From Dehalococcoidales bacterium (GTDB taxonomy: Bacteria > Chloroflexota > Dehalococcoidia > Dehalococcoidales > RBG-16-60-22): a DNA stretch of 64,000 nucleotides. The notes under the pieces were generated by a model. The model worked only from the letters and a program-made list of their open reading frames with translations, was not told the origin of the DNA and did not search any database. Shown piece by piece: positions 27,017 through 37,829 of the stretch. Where the stretch lies: positions 1-64,000 of the forward strand of contig NZCW01000030.1 of NCBI GenBank assembly GCA_002688435.1, given 5' to 3'. The position numbers were made by a program, and so were the translations under genes. Each line of letters starts with the position of its first letter. Position 1 is the stretch's first letter.

Positions 27017-29473
27017 CTAAAGTAGGCTTACCGGGTCAATGTCAACTGTCCAGCCACGAGATAGAGGGACTTGGGACAAAAAAGCGGAAAGCCTGGTGCC
27101 ACGCAGTATTAGTTGCCAGCGGAACCGGCCGCGCAGCCGGTGAATAAAAGCTGGCGCCGGGCCAATCAGGTCGAGGTTATCTATTTCCTTGGCATCTCTT
27201 TTGGCCGCCAGTAGATCCCTTATTTTTTCCGCTTCTCGCTGACAGAGAGCATCATTGGCATGACTGTAGGTCATTTGGGCCAGTCGGGTAAAAGGAGGAT
27301 TACCTAGCTGACGCCGGTAGGTAATTTCCCGGGTATAGAAAGAGGCGTAATCATGTTGGGCGGCGGCCTGGACGGCATAATGTTCCGGGGAGTAGGTCTG
27401 GATGATAACCTGCCCGCCCAAGGCGCCGCGTCCGGCCCTGCCCGCCACCTGGCTCAGGAGTTGGAAAGTCCTCTCTCCGGCGCGGAAGTCAGGTAGGTTC
27501 AGACTGGTATCGGCGATGACTACCCCCACTAAGGTGACCGAGGGTAAGTCCAGCCCCTTGGCGACCATCTGCGTCCCGATGAGAATATCCGCCTGGTGGG
27601 CGCGGAACTTGCCCAGTATCTCCTCGTGCGCGTTCTTGTGTCGGGTAACGTCACTATCCCAGCGCAGCAGCTGGGCCCGGGGAAAAGCAGCCCGGGTTTC
27701 CTGTTCTAGTTTCTGGGTGCCGAGGCCAAGGAATTTTATCTGGCGGCCAAGGCATCGCGGGCAGGTCTCAAGTATCGGTGTTTTACGGTGGCACTGGTGG
27801 CAGACTAGGGCGTCCTCGGCCAAATGGTGGGTAAGGGTAACTTCGCAGCGCGGGCAGCGCAGCACGAAGCCGCAGTGACGGCACTGGACAAAGGTGGTCC
27901 CGCCCCGGCGGTTGAGGAATAGAATCACCTGCTCGCCGCTGGCCACGGCTCTGGTGACCGCCCGGGACAAAGAGCGGCTGAAAATACTCCGGTTTCCGGC
28001 CTTGAGCTCATTTCTCAGGTCAACTGTCTCGACCTGTGGTAGGGATGCCCCTTCGTCAGGGACAACTCGCTCCGGCAACTGGAGCAGGCGGTAGGCGCCT
28101 CTTTCCGCATGGTAAAAAGTCTCCACGTCAGGGGTAGCACTGCCTAGGATAACTACCGCTCCGGTTAGTTCTGCCAGCTTGAGAGCAGTGTCGCGGGCGT
28201 GGTAGCGGGGCGATTTGTCTGTCTGTTTATAGGTCCACTCGTGTTCCTCGTCGATGACGATAAGTCCTAGGTTGGGCTGAGGGGTGAAAAGGGCGCTTCG
28301 AGGGCCGATAACCACGTCAAATTCACCGCTCCGAATGCGGTACCACTCGTCAAACTGCTCACCGGGTGACAGTTTGCTGTGCTGGACGGCTACCCGATGG
28401 GGAAAGCGGGAGGCAAACCGCTCTATGGTCTGGGGAGTCAGGGAAATTTCCGGGACTAGGATAATGCCCCGTTGGCCCTGCTTTACCGTCTCGGCCAGGG
28501 CCTGCAAGTAGATTTCGGTCTTGCCGCTACCGGTGACGCCGTGGAGCAGGAACACTCTCGGGTGGGCCCGGTCATCACGTATGACGTCTCGTACCGCCCC
28601 GAAGGCCGACTCTTGGGCGGTGGTAAGTTTCAGCGGGGAAGACAGAGTAATGTCCCGGTAGGAAATCGGCTCGCGTCTGATTTCAATCTGCCGAAAAGTG
28701 GTCAGACCTTGGCGGGCGAGTGCCTTGGCGACGGCTTTGTCGACCCCTGTCTCCTGCCGGGCTTTCGCCCAAGATACTGATCCGGACTGCCGTGCTAGGA
28801 AGTCGAGGAGGACCGCCTGTTTCACGGCTCTTTTCCTCCGTAGGCTGTCGGCAGTGGTACGGGTATTATCGGCGGCAATATTAAGACGTAAGTAGAGTAC
28901 TTTTTGGGGACTTATTTTGACCGGTTCCAGCTCGTAACTTCTGACCACGAGTCCACGTCCCACCAGCTGAGAGACGATGATGCGGACTTTCTTCCGGCCC
29001 AGCCTCTTTTCCAACTCCTTCAGGCTGACTTTACCTTGCTGGCGGACTAATTCAAGGGTCTGTCGTGAATCCGGGGAGAACGAAGAGAGGTCACCGGCAT
29101 CGTGATTCGAGGCAGGCGAGATAAAGGTGAGCGGCTTCCGCTCGAATCCCGGTGGGAGCATTAAAGCGATGGCATCGAAGAGGGAGGAGAGGTAATACTC
29201 ACTTATCTCGCGGGCCAGCATTACTTGGGCCGGGGATAGTAAGGGGCGAGGGTCGATAATATTAATTATTTCTCGGGTCTCTTCAACGGTAGGGTAGGGG
29301 CTTAGTTCCAGCACGATGCCTTGGAGAGTCTTGTCACCAAAGGGGACCCACACCGCCTGTCCTGTCTGGATATTTAAACCAGAGGGTATGGCATAGCTGA
29401 ATGCCCGGTATTGGGCTACCGGTGAATTGACGCTGACCTCAGCATATTTCATCCTAGGCTCCAGTGGCTCCAA
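27017..29473 (-). CDS. priA: primosomal protein N' (replication restart helicase)
   Basis: LLHGVTGSGKTEIY, DEEHEWTYKQ, zinc-binding CRHCGFVLRCPRC...CHQC...CPRC. Confidence 0.96.
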   Translation of the reverse strand: MEPLEPRMKYAEVSVNSPVAQYRAFSYAIPSGLNIQTGQAVWVPFGDKTLQGIVLELSPYPTVEETREIINIIDPRPLLSPAQVMLAREISEYYLSSLFDAIALMLPPGFERKPLTFISPASNHDAGDLSSFSPDSRQTLELVRQQGKVSLKELEKRLGRKKVRIIVSQLVGRGLVVRSYELEPVKISPQKVLYLRLNIAADNTRTTADSLRRKRAVKQAVLLDFLARQSGSVSWAKARQETGVDKAVAKALARQGLTTFRQIEIRREPISYRDITLSSPLKLTTAQESAFGAVRDVIRDDRAHPRVFLLHGVTGSGKTEIYLQALAETVKQGQRGIILVPEISLTPQTIERFASRFPHRVAVQHSKLSPGEQFDEWYRIRSGEFDVVIGPRSALFTPQPNLGLIVIDEEHEWTYKQTDKSPRYHARDTALKLAELTGAVVILGSATPDVETFYHAERGAYRLLQLPERVVPDEGASLPQVETVDLRNELKAGNRSIFSRSLSRAVTRAVASGEQVILFLNRRGGTTFVQCRHCGFVLRCPRCEVTLTHHLAEDALVCHQCHRKTPILETCPRCLGRQIKFLGLGTQKLEQETRAAFPRAQLLRWDSDVTRHKNAHEEILGKFRAHQADILIGTQMVAKGLDLPSVTLVGVVIADTSLNLPDFRAGERTFQLLSQVAGRAGRGALGGQVIIQTYSPEHYAVQAAAQHDYASFYTREITYRRQLGNPPFTRLAQMTYSHANDALCQREAEKIRDLLAAKRDAKEIDNLDLIGPAPAFIHRLRGRFRWQLILRGTRLSAFLSQVPLSRGWTVDIDPVSLL

Positions 29474-29516
29474 TTTTGCCTAGCGTTGAGGGAAAAGAAG
29501 TCTTGGCTAGCCCTGG

Positions 29517-29909
29517 TTAGGTATTTCCGTTCTGATCGTCCTGAGTTTCAGGTTTCTTTCTCTGGGTGGTTCGTCTTTCCTTGATGCGGGCGGCCTTACC
29601 GCTGCGACCGCGCAGGTAATAGAGCTTGGCCCGGCGTACTTTACCGTGCCGTATTACTTCCACTTTTCCCACCAGGGGTGAATGTATAGGGAAGGTGCGC
29701 TCAACACCTACGCTGTAGGCCACGCGTCTTACCGTGAAGCTAGCGCCGATGCCACCTCTCCGTACCCTGATGACCACTCCTTGGAATGATTGGAGGCGTT
29801 CTCGCCCGCTCTCCACCACTCGGCTACTGACTCTTACCGTGTCCCCGGGGACAATCTCTGGGATATTGGGGTTTGGTGTGACTTCAATAAGTGATGCCAT
29901 CATATTCAT
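29517..29909 (-). CDS. rplS: 50S ribosomal protein L19
   Basis: [37 protein letters not shown]. Confidence 0.95.
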   Translation of the reverse strand: MNMMASLIEVTPNPNIPEIVPGDTVRVSSRVVESGRERLQSFQGVVIRVRRGGIGASFTVRRVAYSVGVERTFPIHSPLVGKVEVIRHGKVRRAKLYYLRGRSGKAARIKERRTTQRKKPETQDDQNGNT

Positions 29910-30694
29910 TTGATAGACTCCTTGTCCAGATTAAGTTTTGATTTTTTCGGTGATGAGGTTAAGCGTTCGACCAGCTGCCTTTCTGCCGGGTCTAGGTTGG
30001 TCCTGTCAAGCAGGTCCGGGCGGCGTTTCAGCGTGCGTCGGATAACCTGCTCCTGGCGCCATTGGGTGATTTGGGCATGGTTCCCAGAGAGCAGGACTTG
30101 GGGTACAAACCATCCCCGGAATACCTCAGGGCGGGTGTACTGAGGGTATTCCAGTAGGCCGTTGGCGTGGGACTCTTCCTGTGGTGAAGCTTCCGAACCG
30201 AGGACTCCGGGCAGGAGCCGGACTACGGCATCGGTCACCACCATTGCCGGAAGTTCACCGCCGGTTAGCACGTAATCGCCAATGCTGATTTCATCGGTCA
30301 CCAAGTGCTCCCGTACCCGCTCGTCGACTCCTTCATAATGGCCGCAAATCAGGATAAGATGGTCATAATTTGATAGCTCCCGGGTAATTTGCTGGGAGAA
30401 GAGGCGTCCCTGTGGCGTGAGTAAGATAATCGGCAGGTCATCGGTTTCGTCTTCAGGAAGGATTTCTGATTTGATTGACTCCACGGTCTCAAAGATAGGC
30501 TCGGGCTTGAGGACCATACCCGGGCCGCCGCTGTAAGGGTAGTCATCAACGGTGCGGTGTTTATCGTGCGTATGGTCCCGGATATTATGCAGGTTGAGGC
30601 TGGCCAGATTACGGTCAATAGCCCGTTTTAGGATGCCGACACTGAACGGGGTCTCAAACATCTTTGGGAACAGGGTTAGAATATCAATACGCAT
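29906..30694 (-). CDS. trmD: tRNA (guanine-N1)-methyltransferase
   Basis: [39 protein letters not shown]. Confidence 0.97.
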   Translation of the reverse strand: MRIDILTLFPKMFETPFSVGILKRAIDRNLASLNLHNIRDHTHDKHRTVDDYPYSGGPGMVLKPEPIFETVESIKSEILPEDETDDLPIILLTPQGRLFSQQITRELSNYDHLILICGHYEGVDERVREHLVTDEISIGDYVLTGGELPAMVVTDAVVRLLPGVLGSEASPQEESHANGLLEYPQYTRPEVFRGWFVPQVLLSGNHAQITQWRQEQVIRRTLKRRPDLLDRTNLDPAERQLVERLTSSPKKSKLNLDKESIK

Positions 30695-30714
30695 TGGCTA
30701 GTCCTTTGCTCTTT

Positions 30715-31200
30715 TTAAGAGTGATCCGTAATCACTCCTTTAATAATCTCTATGGCGTGAGGAATCACTGGCAGTATTACTGCCAGACACTCACCGACGG
30801 CTTTGGGGCTGCCGGGTAGGTTGACGATAAGGCATTTCCTCCTGACGCCGGCCGTAGCCCGGCTGAGCATAGCCCTCGGTGTTTTATCTAAGGTTCCGGC
30901 CCTCATCGCTTCGGCCAGGCCGGGTACGGTCTTATCCGCGACGGAGAGAGTTGCTTCCGGGGTAACATCGCGCTGGCTCAGTCCGGTGCCGCCGGTGGTG
31001 ATAATGATATCTACGTTACCGTTATCCGCCCATTCCATTAGTTTCTGCTGGATAACGTCCAAATCGTCGGGAATAATCTCATACCTGGCGAAATGACCGT
31101 TTAAGGGCGCCAAGCTATTTTTTATTTCCTGGCCGCTTTTATCATCGCGCTGGCCCTGCGAACCCTTATCACTGATGGTGAGTATACCCACATTGAGCAT
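30715..31200 (-). CDS. MogA/MoaB-family molybdenum cofactor biosynthesis protein
   Basis: VGILTISDKGSQGQRDDKSG...IITTGGTGLSQRDVTPEA...LPGSPKAV. Confidence 0.9.
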   Translation of the reverse strand: MLNVGILTISDKGSQGQRDDKSGQEIKNSLAPLNGHFARYEIIPDDLDVIQQKLMEWADNGNVDIIITTGGTGLSQRDVTPEATLSVADKTVPGLAEAMRAGTLDKTPRAMLSRATAGVRRKCLIVNLPGSPKAVGECLAVILPVIPHAIEIIKGVITDHS

Positions 31201-31289
31201 AAAATTACCTTTCTCGAAACAGATTTATTTTACCACATGCGAGGTGCAACGTAAAATTTATTATTTTTTATAAAAAAGTGCAAAAGGGC

Positions 31290-31318
31290 TTGACAAAGGA
31301 GGGGAAACGTGTTATAAA
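31290..31318 (+). promoter_or_regulatory. sigma70 promoter of the mraZ operon
   Basis: TTGACA -17 nt- TATAAA. Confidence 0.75.
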
Positions 31319-31326
31319 ATGGCGAA

Positions 31327-31369
31327 TAGTGGTAGATAGTGGGGAAATAAGGGAAGGCTAGCTGGGGAA
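31327..31369 (+). promoter_or_regulatory. putative MraZ operator repeats
   Basis: TAGTGG(31327)-TAGTGG(31337)-ATAAGG(31347) at exact 10-nt spacing; TGGGGAA repeated at 31340 and 31363. Confidence 0.55.
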
Positions 31370-31376
31370 TTGGAAA

Positions 31377-31808
31377 ATGTTTTTCGGTGAATTTGAATAC
31401 AAGATTGACGAAAAAGGCAGAATGCCGGTGCCGCCTCGGTTCCGGAGAGAACTGAAAGACGGAGTGGTGCTGACGCCTTGTACGGAAAAATGCATCAAAG
31501 CCTATACATTATCTGAATGGAAGAAACTAGCGACCACGCTTACCGGGAATTCGCTGACGCCAAACAACAAGATGAGGAGGTTAAATCGGGCTGTTTTTGC
31601 CACCACCTTCAGCGTTAATATCGACGGTCAGGGCAGGGTGGCCCTCCCGATACCGCTCCGGGAGTATGCGGAGATTATGGATGAAGTGATCATCATTGGA
31701 GCTAATACTTATCTTGAGATATGGAATAAAATGCTTTGGGAAGAGGAGAAAGCAGCTAGCCAGGAGCAGGCTTGGCAAATAATAGAGAGCTTAGAAGAGA
31801 GGCATTAA
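31377..31808 (+). CDS. mraZ: transcriptional regulator MraZ
   Basis: [23 protein letters not shown]...[19 protein letters not shown]. Confidence 0.95.
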   Translation: MFFGEFEYKIDEKGRMPVPPRFRRELKDGVVLTPCTEKCIKAYTLSEWKKLATTLTGNSLTPNNKMRRLNRAVFATTFSVNIDGQGRVALPIPLREYAEIMDEVIIIGANTYLEIWNKMLWEEEKAASQEQAWQIIESLEERH

Positions 31809-32863
31809 TGAGTCCGGATAAACCGATCTCTAGCCATGTTCCTGTTCTGCTCGAGGAAACAGTGGAAGCACTGGCTGTCCAGCCTGGGGGACGGTATATT
31901 GATTGTACTCTGGGGGGAGGCGGTCATGCTAGGGCTATTTTAGAGCGCAGTTCACCCGGTGGACAATTGCTGGGTATTGACGCTAACCCTGACGCCATTA
32001 AAATAGCTAAGACTAATCTTGGATCCTATCGTAACTCATACCGGCTGGTGAATGAAAACTTTGTTAACCTGCAGGCTGTCTGCGTTAAGTATGATTTCTC
32101 CCCGGTGCATGGTATCTTGTTTGACCTAGGGCTTTCATCCTTTCAGCTTAACGGGAACGGGCGCGGTTTCAGTTTTCAGTATGATGCACCGCTGGACATG
32201 CGGTTCAGTCCCGACCAAGAAGTGACCGCAGCTAACATCGTTAATACTTTATCGGAAGTTGACTTGGCTCGCTATATCAGAATGTATGGCGAAGAGAACT
32301 ACAGTCACTTGGTGGCACGGCATATCGTGAAGGAACGGCCGATAAACTCTACCCTTCATTTGGCCCAAGTGATTGAGCGAGCTATCGGTCAGAGGCGTGG
32401 TAAAATCCACCCGGCCACTAGGACCTTTCAGGCACTGCGTATAATGGTTAACCGAGAGCTGGAGAATCTTGGCGTTGCACTGAGACAGGCGGTTAATCTT
32501 CTTGGTTTCGAAGGTAGGTTAGTCGTTATCAGCTATCACTCTCTGGAAGATCGCATTGTCAAGCAGTTTCTGCAACAGGAGGCGAGAGATTGTATTTGTC
32601 CGCCAGGTGTGCCGGTTTGCATTTGTGGGCATAAGGCGCAACTGAGACTGGTCCATAAAAAAGTTATTGTCCCTTCTCCCGCCGAGATTCGGCATAATCA
32701 GCGAAGTCGGAGTGCTAGATTAAGAGTTGTCGAACGGATTATTGCTCAGGAAGATTGCGATAACCGCGCCGAGATGGAAAGGGTTTTAATTGGGGCTAAT
32801 GTCGGTACTTGGAGAAGGCCATTCCTGGTGAAAAAGCTCCAGGTAATCTTTGCCGCGGCCTAG
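31808..32863 (+). CDS. rsmH: 16S rRNA (cytosine(1402)-N(4))-methyltransferase
   Basis: [44 protein letters not shown] 31808 preferred over ORF-track start 31772. Confidence 0.95.
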   Translation: MSPDKPISSHVPVLLEETVEALAVQPGGRYIDCTLGGGGHARAILERSSPGGQLLGIDANPDAIKIAKTNLGSYRNSYRLVNENFVNLQAVCVKYDFSPVHGILFDLGLSSFQLNGNGRGFSFQYDAPLDMRFSPDQEVTAANIVNTLSEVDLARYIRMYGEENYSHLVARHIVKERPINSTLHLAQVIERAIGQRRGKIHPATRTFQALRIMVNRELENLGVALRQAVNLLGFEGRLVVISYHSLEDRIVKQFLQQEARDCICPPGVPVCICGHKAQLRLVHKKVIVPSPAEIRHNQRSRSARLRVVERIIAQEDCDNRAEMERVLIGANVGTWRRPFLVKKLQVIFAAA

Positions 32864-32959
32864 GTCGGCCATAGGCTTCGGGATTATGGATAAGGAGGTT
32901 CTGGAGATGTGAAAGCTAACATAATTCGGAGAACCTTAATTTAGTAAAAGGAGGGTCAG

Positions 32960-34177
32960 ATGAAAGAACGGACGATTGCTTCAATTGATGTTGGCACTAC
33001 CAAGGTGTGTACCACGATTGCTGACGTGAATGGTAGTGGCGCCTTACAGGTTGTGGGCGTGGGTATTGTGCCATCGGTAGGTCTGCACAAGGGACTGGTG
33101 GTCAATATTAGTGAAGCCAGAGAGTCAATTCGTGAATCAGTGAAAAAAGCGGAACAGGCCTGTAACTATAAAATCGACTCGGCCTATATCGGTGTCACCG
33201 GGAGGCACGTTGCCTCGTCGAATAACCGAGGAGTGGTGGCCATTACTCGTAATGACCGGATAGTGCGTCCCGATGACCTGAGGCGTGTTCTCGCTTCTGC
33301 CCAGAGTATCAAGGTGCCTAATGACCGGAAACTGCTCCACGTTATTCCCCGGTCTTACGGCGTTGATGGTCAAGCAGGAGTCGAGAATCCGGTGGGCCTG
33401 TCCGCCTTCAGACTTGATGTGGAGACTCACGTTATTACAGCCGCTGAAACCTCACTTCGGAACCTGGTAAAATGTGTCCGCAGCATCGGTATAGACACGG
33501 AAGACCTCGTCCTAGAGCCTTTAGCCAGTAGTGAGGCGGTATTGACCCCAGATGAGAAGCAAGTGGGTGTTATCCTGGCAGATATCGGTGGTGGGACTAC
33601 CGATGTGGCTGTCTTCAAGGACGGGAGTATCTGGCATACTTCTATTTTGCCCGTCGCTGGCTACCAGCTCACCAGAGATATCTCCATTGGCTTGGGTCTG
33701 CCGTTTGACGTGGCTGAGGAGATGAAGAAAAGGTATGGCAGCGTTATTCCGGTTTACGAAAAGAAGACAGAAAGTAAAGCTATTTCTCAAGACGGGCATG
33801 GTGCTTCCTATCAGGACCTGTGCGACATTATTCGGGCTCGAGTTGAAGAAATAATGAAACTTATTCTACTAGAGCTGCCAACCTCTGAATATGAAACACT
33901 GGTTCCGGCCGGCCTGGTCTTTACCGGCGGTAGTTCTAATCTAGCCGGCATGGCTACCATGGGGCGCGATTTACTGCAACTTCCGGTTAGGGTAGGTACT
34001 CCAGCCAGCTTGCCCGGTATCAGTGATAGTCTCTGCGATCCGGCTTATGCCACCAGCGTAGGTCTAGTGCTGTGGGGGGCTAGAAATTCGGGTCGGCAAA
34101 TATGGCGGTCCCGGAGATTCGGCACTGCTTTACGGCGTTTGGCTTTGCGTATTACCGATGTTTTCGCTAGAAAATAA
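32960..34177 (+). CDS. ftsA: cell division protein FtsA
   Basis: IASIDVGTTKVCTTIADV, LADIGGGTTDVAVFKDG, GLVFTGGSSNL. Confidence 0.94.
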   Translation: MKERTIASIDVGTTKVCTTIADVNGSGALQVVGVGIVPSVGLHKGLVVNISEARESIRESVKKAEQACNYKIDSAYIGVTGRHVASSNNRGVVAITRNDRIVRPDDLRRVLASAQSIKVPNDRKLLHVIPRSYGVDGQAGVENPVGLSAFRLDVETHVITAAETSLRNLVKCVRSIGIDTEDLVLEPLASSEAVLTPDEKQVGVILADIGGGTTDVAVFKDGSIWHTSILPVAGYQLTRDISIGLGLPFDVAEEMKKRYGSVIPVYEKKTESKAISQDGHGASYQDLCDIIRARVEEIMKLILLELPTSEYETLVPAGLVFTGGSSNLAGMATMGRDLLQLPVRVGTPASLPGISDSLCDPAYATSVGLVLWGARNSGRQIWRSRRFGTALRRLALRITDVFARK

Positions 34178-34221
34178 AAGAAGATTCCTTGAAATCATAG
34201 AGAAAAAAGAGGAGGCGGAGA

Positions 34222-35361
34222 ATGGCAAAATCAAGTTTTGTGGCTAATCCAGCAAAAATTAAGGTGATTGGTCTGGGAGGTGGTGGTAGTAACGCTATCA
34301 CCCGTATGGTCAGGGAGGAAATTCAAGGGGTGGAATTCATTGCCATGAATACTGATGCCCAGGCCCTGGCGGTGACCGAAGCCCCAGTCCGGGTGCAGCT
34401 TGGCGAGAAATTAACCAGAGGACTCGGAGTTGGCGGTGACCATGATCTGGGCCAGAAGGCGGCCGAGGAGAGTCGTGACGAGCTTTCCCGACTCGTTTCC
34501 GGGGCAGACATGGTGTTTCTTACCGGCGGTATGGGCGGTGGTACGGGTACGGGGTCGGCACCGGTTGTCGCCGAAATCGCCATGCAGAGTGGTGCACTTA
34601 CCATAGCCGTGGTCACTAAACCATTCGCTTTCGAAGGCGCTCACCGCACCCAGGTGGCTAATGAAGGTATTACCCGCCTGCTGGGAAAGGTTGATACCCT
34701 GATCATTATTCCTAATGATAAGTTACTGGGTCTATGCGACCAGAAGACAGGTGTGGACAGCGCTTTCAAGTTGGCCGACGATGTCCTGCGGCACGGCGTC
34801 CAGGCGATTGCCGAGGTTATTACTACCCCCGGCATGATTAACCTCGACTTTGCCGATGTTAAGTCGATAATGAAGGATGCCGGTCCGGCCTGGATGTCCA
34901 TGGGTAGAGGATCAGGGCAGAACCGAGCGATAGAGGCGGCCAAAGAGGCTTTATCTAGCCCTCTTCTGGATGTTTCCATTAACGGGTCAAAGGCAGTACT
35001 GTTCAATGTCGTCGGTGGTACCAGTCTCACTCTGTTTGAAGTGAACGAAGCCGCTGATGTCATTAAGGAAGCCGTGGATCCCGAGGCTAACATCATATTC
35101 GGCGTTGCTCATGAGGCGGCGATGGATAATGATGTCCGGATTACCTTGATTGCCACCGGTTTCATTGCCAAACTGGGACTGACCGGCGCCAGCGAGGAAG
35201 ACGAGCTGACGCAGATGCTTAAGGGTCTGAAGAGTGAAGAAGAGTTGGATATTCCGTCATTCCTGCGCCGCCCGGTATATAGTCATCGGCGGCAGGCAAT
35301 GACCTCCTCGGTTAAATCGGTCCAGCCACCCTTGATAAAGGCTCCGGACACCACCAGTTAG
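34222..35361 (+). CDS. ftsZ: cell division protein FtsZ
   Basis: GGGGSNAITRM, GGMGGGTGTGSAPV, C-terminal ELDIPSFLRR. Confidence 0.97.
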   Translation: MAKSSFVANPAKIKVIGLGGGGSNAITRMVREEIQGVEFIAMNTDAQALAVTEAPVRVQLGEKLTRGLGVGGDHDLGQKAAEESRDELSRLVSGADMVFLTGGMGGGTGTGSAPVVAEIAMQSGALTIAVVTKPFAFEGAHRTQVANEGITRLLGKVDTLIIIPNDKLLGLCDQKTGVDSAFKLADDVLRHGVQAIAEVITTPGMINLDFADVKSIMKDAGPAWMSMGRGSGQNRAIEAAKEALSSPLLDVSINGSKAVLFNVVGGTSLTLFEVNEAADVIKEAVDPEANIIFGVAHEAAMDNDVRITLIATGFIAKLGLTGASEEDELTQMLKGLKSEEELDIPSFLRRPVYSHRRQAMTSSVKSVQPPLIKAPDTTS

Positions 35362-35484
35362 CCTTGATGACGGGTTTGCCTTCCACAGAAAGCCTGGTGG
35401 ACTAACCGAAGTTATCCGGAAGTTAAGACGAGTGGCTATTGGGGGTGGGCTGGTGTTTGGTGTTGGTAAAAATAAGCAGTAAGA

Positions 35485-35676
35485 TTGCTTACTACGGAGC
35501 GTATTGGTATGGCGGCGGTACTGAACGGGTCAAGCGGGAAGAAAGGAAATCGGAAAGGTGACCGGCGGCAGTTTAGCTTTTGTCCCCTGTGTGGCCAGGA
35601 GAGATTCGAAAAGCTCCTAGATACCCGAAGCCCTAAGGGTTACGGATGTTGCCGCTGTTACTGCGACCTAATGTAG
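35485..35676 (+). CDS. small zinc-ribbon hypothetical protein
   Basis: FCPLCGQERFEKLLDTRSPKGYGCCRCYCDLM; start may be ATG 35509. Confidence 0.4.
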   Translation: MLTTERIGMAAVLNGSSGKKGNRKGDRRQFSFCPLCGQERFEKLLDTRSPKGYGCCRCYCDLM

Positions 35677-35792
35677 GTAGTCTGCAGGTTAACAAAGTTT
35701 TCATTCACCAGTACCATCATTGACAATTCTTTTTCCAGCCATTATCCTATTATGCTGTAACTGTCTGGGGTATATTTTGTTTTAGAGCAGGC

Positions 35793-36347
35793 ATGCGAGT
35801 TATTGCTGGTAAGGCGAAAGGGCATCAACTGAAAGCGCCGAAGGGCACCATCACCCGCCCGGCTACGGATTTAGTCCGCGGAGCGATATTTTCTATCTTG
35901 GAAAATATGACTGATGATTGGGCGCAGGTGCTTGATTTATTCTCGGGTAGTGGGGCGTTGGGTATCGAGGCTTTAAGCCGGGGCGCCGGCTGGGTCGATT
36001 TTGTGGAACGTGTGCCGCGATGTTGTGGTATAATTAAGCAGAATTTAGAGAAAACACAATTTAGTGCGCAGGCTCGTATTTATGGCTGTAGTGTGGCTAA
36101 GGCACTTTCCTTTCTTGATAAGGAGTACGGTATCATACTGATGGATCCTCCGTATGCTAATTCGACTATCGGGAAACTGATAGTGCAACTGGCAACCTCC
36201 AGACTGGTTGGGCCCGACTCAGTAGTCGTGGTAACGCATTCACCGCGCCTGTTTTTAAATCTAACTTATGCCACGTTAAACCTGATTAAAGAGCATCGTC
36301 ATGGTGATAGCTGTATTAATGTGTATGTGAAAGGAAGTGCCGTTTGA
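35793..36347 (+). CDS. rsmD: 16S rRNA (guanine(966)-N(2))-methyltransferase
   Basis: MRVIAGKAKGHQLKAPKG..TRPATDLVRGAIFSIL..VLDLFSGSGALGIEALSRGA..LMDPPYA. Confidence 0.95.
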   Translation: MRVIAGKAKGHQLKAPKGTITRPATDLVRGAIFSILENMTDDWAQVLDLFSGSGALGIEALSRGAGWVDFVERVPRCCGIIKQNLEKTQFSAQARIYGCSVAKALSFLDKEYGIILMDPPYANSTIGKLIVQLATSRLVGPDSVVVVTHSPRLFLNLTYATLNLIKEHRHGDSCINVYVKGSAV

Positions 36348-36829
36348 CGCTTGCGGTCTATCCCGGTACCTTTGACCCGATAACTAACGGTCATCTTGAT
36401 ATTGTCACCCGGGCCGCCAGGCTGTTTGATCGGATAATCATCGGGGTCTTTGCCCGGGCGAACAAACACCTTTTTTTCACTACGGAAGAAAGAATGGGCT
36501 TGGCCCGGCAAGCAGTGGTCCATCTGTCCAATGTGGAGGTAAAATCTTTCCATGGTCTTACGGTTGATTTTGCCAGACAGGAAAAAGCACAGGTGATGAT
36601 ACGCGGGCTGAGAATGAACGCTGACTTTGAGAAGGAATTTGAGATGGCCATGATGAACCGTAAACTATCTCCTGACTTGGACATGTTTTGCCTGATGGCC
36701 AGTCAGGAATACCAGTTCCTTAGTTCTAGTCTGCTTAAAGAGGTGGCCCGTCTGGAAGGTAATATCAGTGACCTTGTCCCCGAGCACGTCGCCGAAGCTT
36801 TAAGAAAGAAGGTTCAGAGTAAAATGTAG
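36344..36829 (+). CDS. coaD: phosphopantetheine adenylyltransferase
   Basis: AVYPGTFDPITNGHLDIV; QEYQFLSSSLLKEVARLEGNIS. Confidence 0.97.
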   Translation: MTLAVYPGTFDPITNGHLDIVTRAARLFDRIIIGVFARANKHLFFTTEERMGLARQAVVHLSNVEVKSFHGLTVDFARQEKAQVMIRGLRMNADFEKEFEMAMMNRKLSPDLDMFCLMASQEYQFLSSSLLKEVARLEGNISDLVPEHVAEALRKKVQSKM

Positions 36830-36904
36830 GAGTATTTTCTGCTTGCCGTGGTACCACTGGTATAAATTGGTTCTTAGCGGAAAAATGAGGAGGTAAATAA
36901 ATTA

Positions 36905-37168
36905 ATGGCGTACCTGATTAATGATGAGTGCATTAGCTGTGGAGCCTGTGAGCCGGAATGTCCGAACGAGGCAATCAGTGAAGGGGAGACGATCTACATA
37001 ATTGACTCGGCTAAGTGTACCGAGTGCGTTGGCTCTTTTGAGTCTTCCCGCTGTGTGGAAGTTTGCCCGGTTGATTCCTGTGTACTTGATACGGCCCATG
37101 AGGAGAGCCGGGAGCAGCTGCTGGAGAAGTGGCAGAAGTTACATCCCGGTGAAACCTCGGCAACCTAG
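36905..37168 (+). CDS. 2[4Fe-4S] ferredoxin (YfhL-like)
   Basis: CISCGACEPECPNEAI...CTECVGSFESSRCVEVCPVDSC. Confidence 0.9.
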   Translation: MAYLINDECISCGACEPECPNEAISEGETIYIIDSAKCTECVGSFESSRCVEVCPVDSCVLDTAHEESREQLLEKWQKLHPGETSAT

Positions 37169-37255
37169 TAAAGGCCTTACCCGGTTCGAACCAATGGTAA
37201 AACTTATATCGTTGGCACTGGTGAACCGGCGGAAACCGACCGTTTTCTCTGGCGC

Positions 37256-37747
37256 TTAGTGGAAGAATGAGCGTATTGAGTTGAACTCTTCTGGTAGCAG
37301 GGCCAGTATCATCGGGAAGCGGTCTAATAGTAGGATGGCTAAGGCTGATTCGGCCACCGGGCCCGATGGACCGAGGAATTTTACCCAGGTGGCCAGCAGG
37401 GCGGCACAGAATATGGCCCCCATAACCAATCCGAAAACCGCGCCGCCGAGTCGGTTGACCCAGCCCAGCGTGACTCTTGACGTTAGCCACTTCAGCACGG
37501 AAGCGCTTACCCCGGTGATTATCATGACCACCACTAGGATAATGGCAAAGGCGGTAATTCTGGCGAGACTACTCTGTGGAATAAAAGTTAGCTGCTCGGC
37601 CAGAGTAACGTAAAAACGTCCGGCCAAGATGATCCCGATGATTAACCCCGTCAAGGTTAAAGCGGCCTTGATAAGCCCGGTCCTGAGGCCGGTCAAGGTC
37701 GGAATGGCGATCAGTACGATAATAACGATATCAAACCAGTTCATCAT
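37256..37747 (-). CDS. CvpA family membrane protein
   Basis: NWFDIVIIVLIAIPTLTGLRTGLIKAALTLTGLIIGI; WVNRLGGAVFGLVMG. Confidence 0.85.
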   Translation of the reverse strand: MMNWFDIVIIVLIAIPTLTGLRTGLIKAALTLTGLIIGIILAGRFYVTLAEQLTFIPQSSLARITAFAIILVVVMIITGVSASVLKWLTSRVTLGWVNRLGGAVFGLVMGAIFCAALLATWVKFLGPSGPVAESALAILLLDRFPMILALLPEEFNSIRSFFH

Positions 37748-37829
37748 TGTTTAGCCTCACCCCCGGGATAATTTGGTGGCGTTATCTCTTTTCAACCATC
37801 TTTTAGTATGGCTAATTTTACCACATTTT

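Noticed and set aside
37175-37200. CGGTTCGAACC resembling a tRNA T-arm
   Set aside because: No acceptor stem, D-arm or anticodon arm around it.
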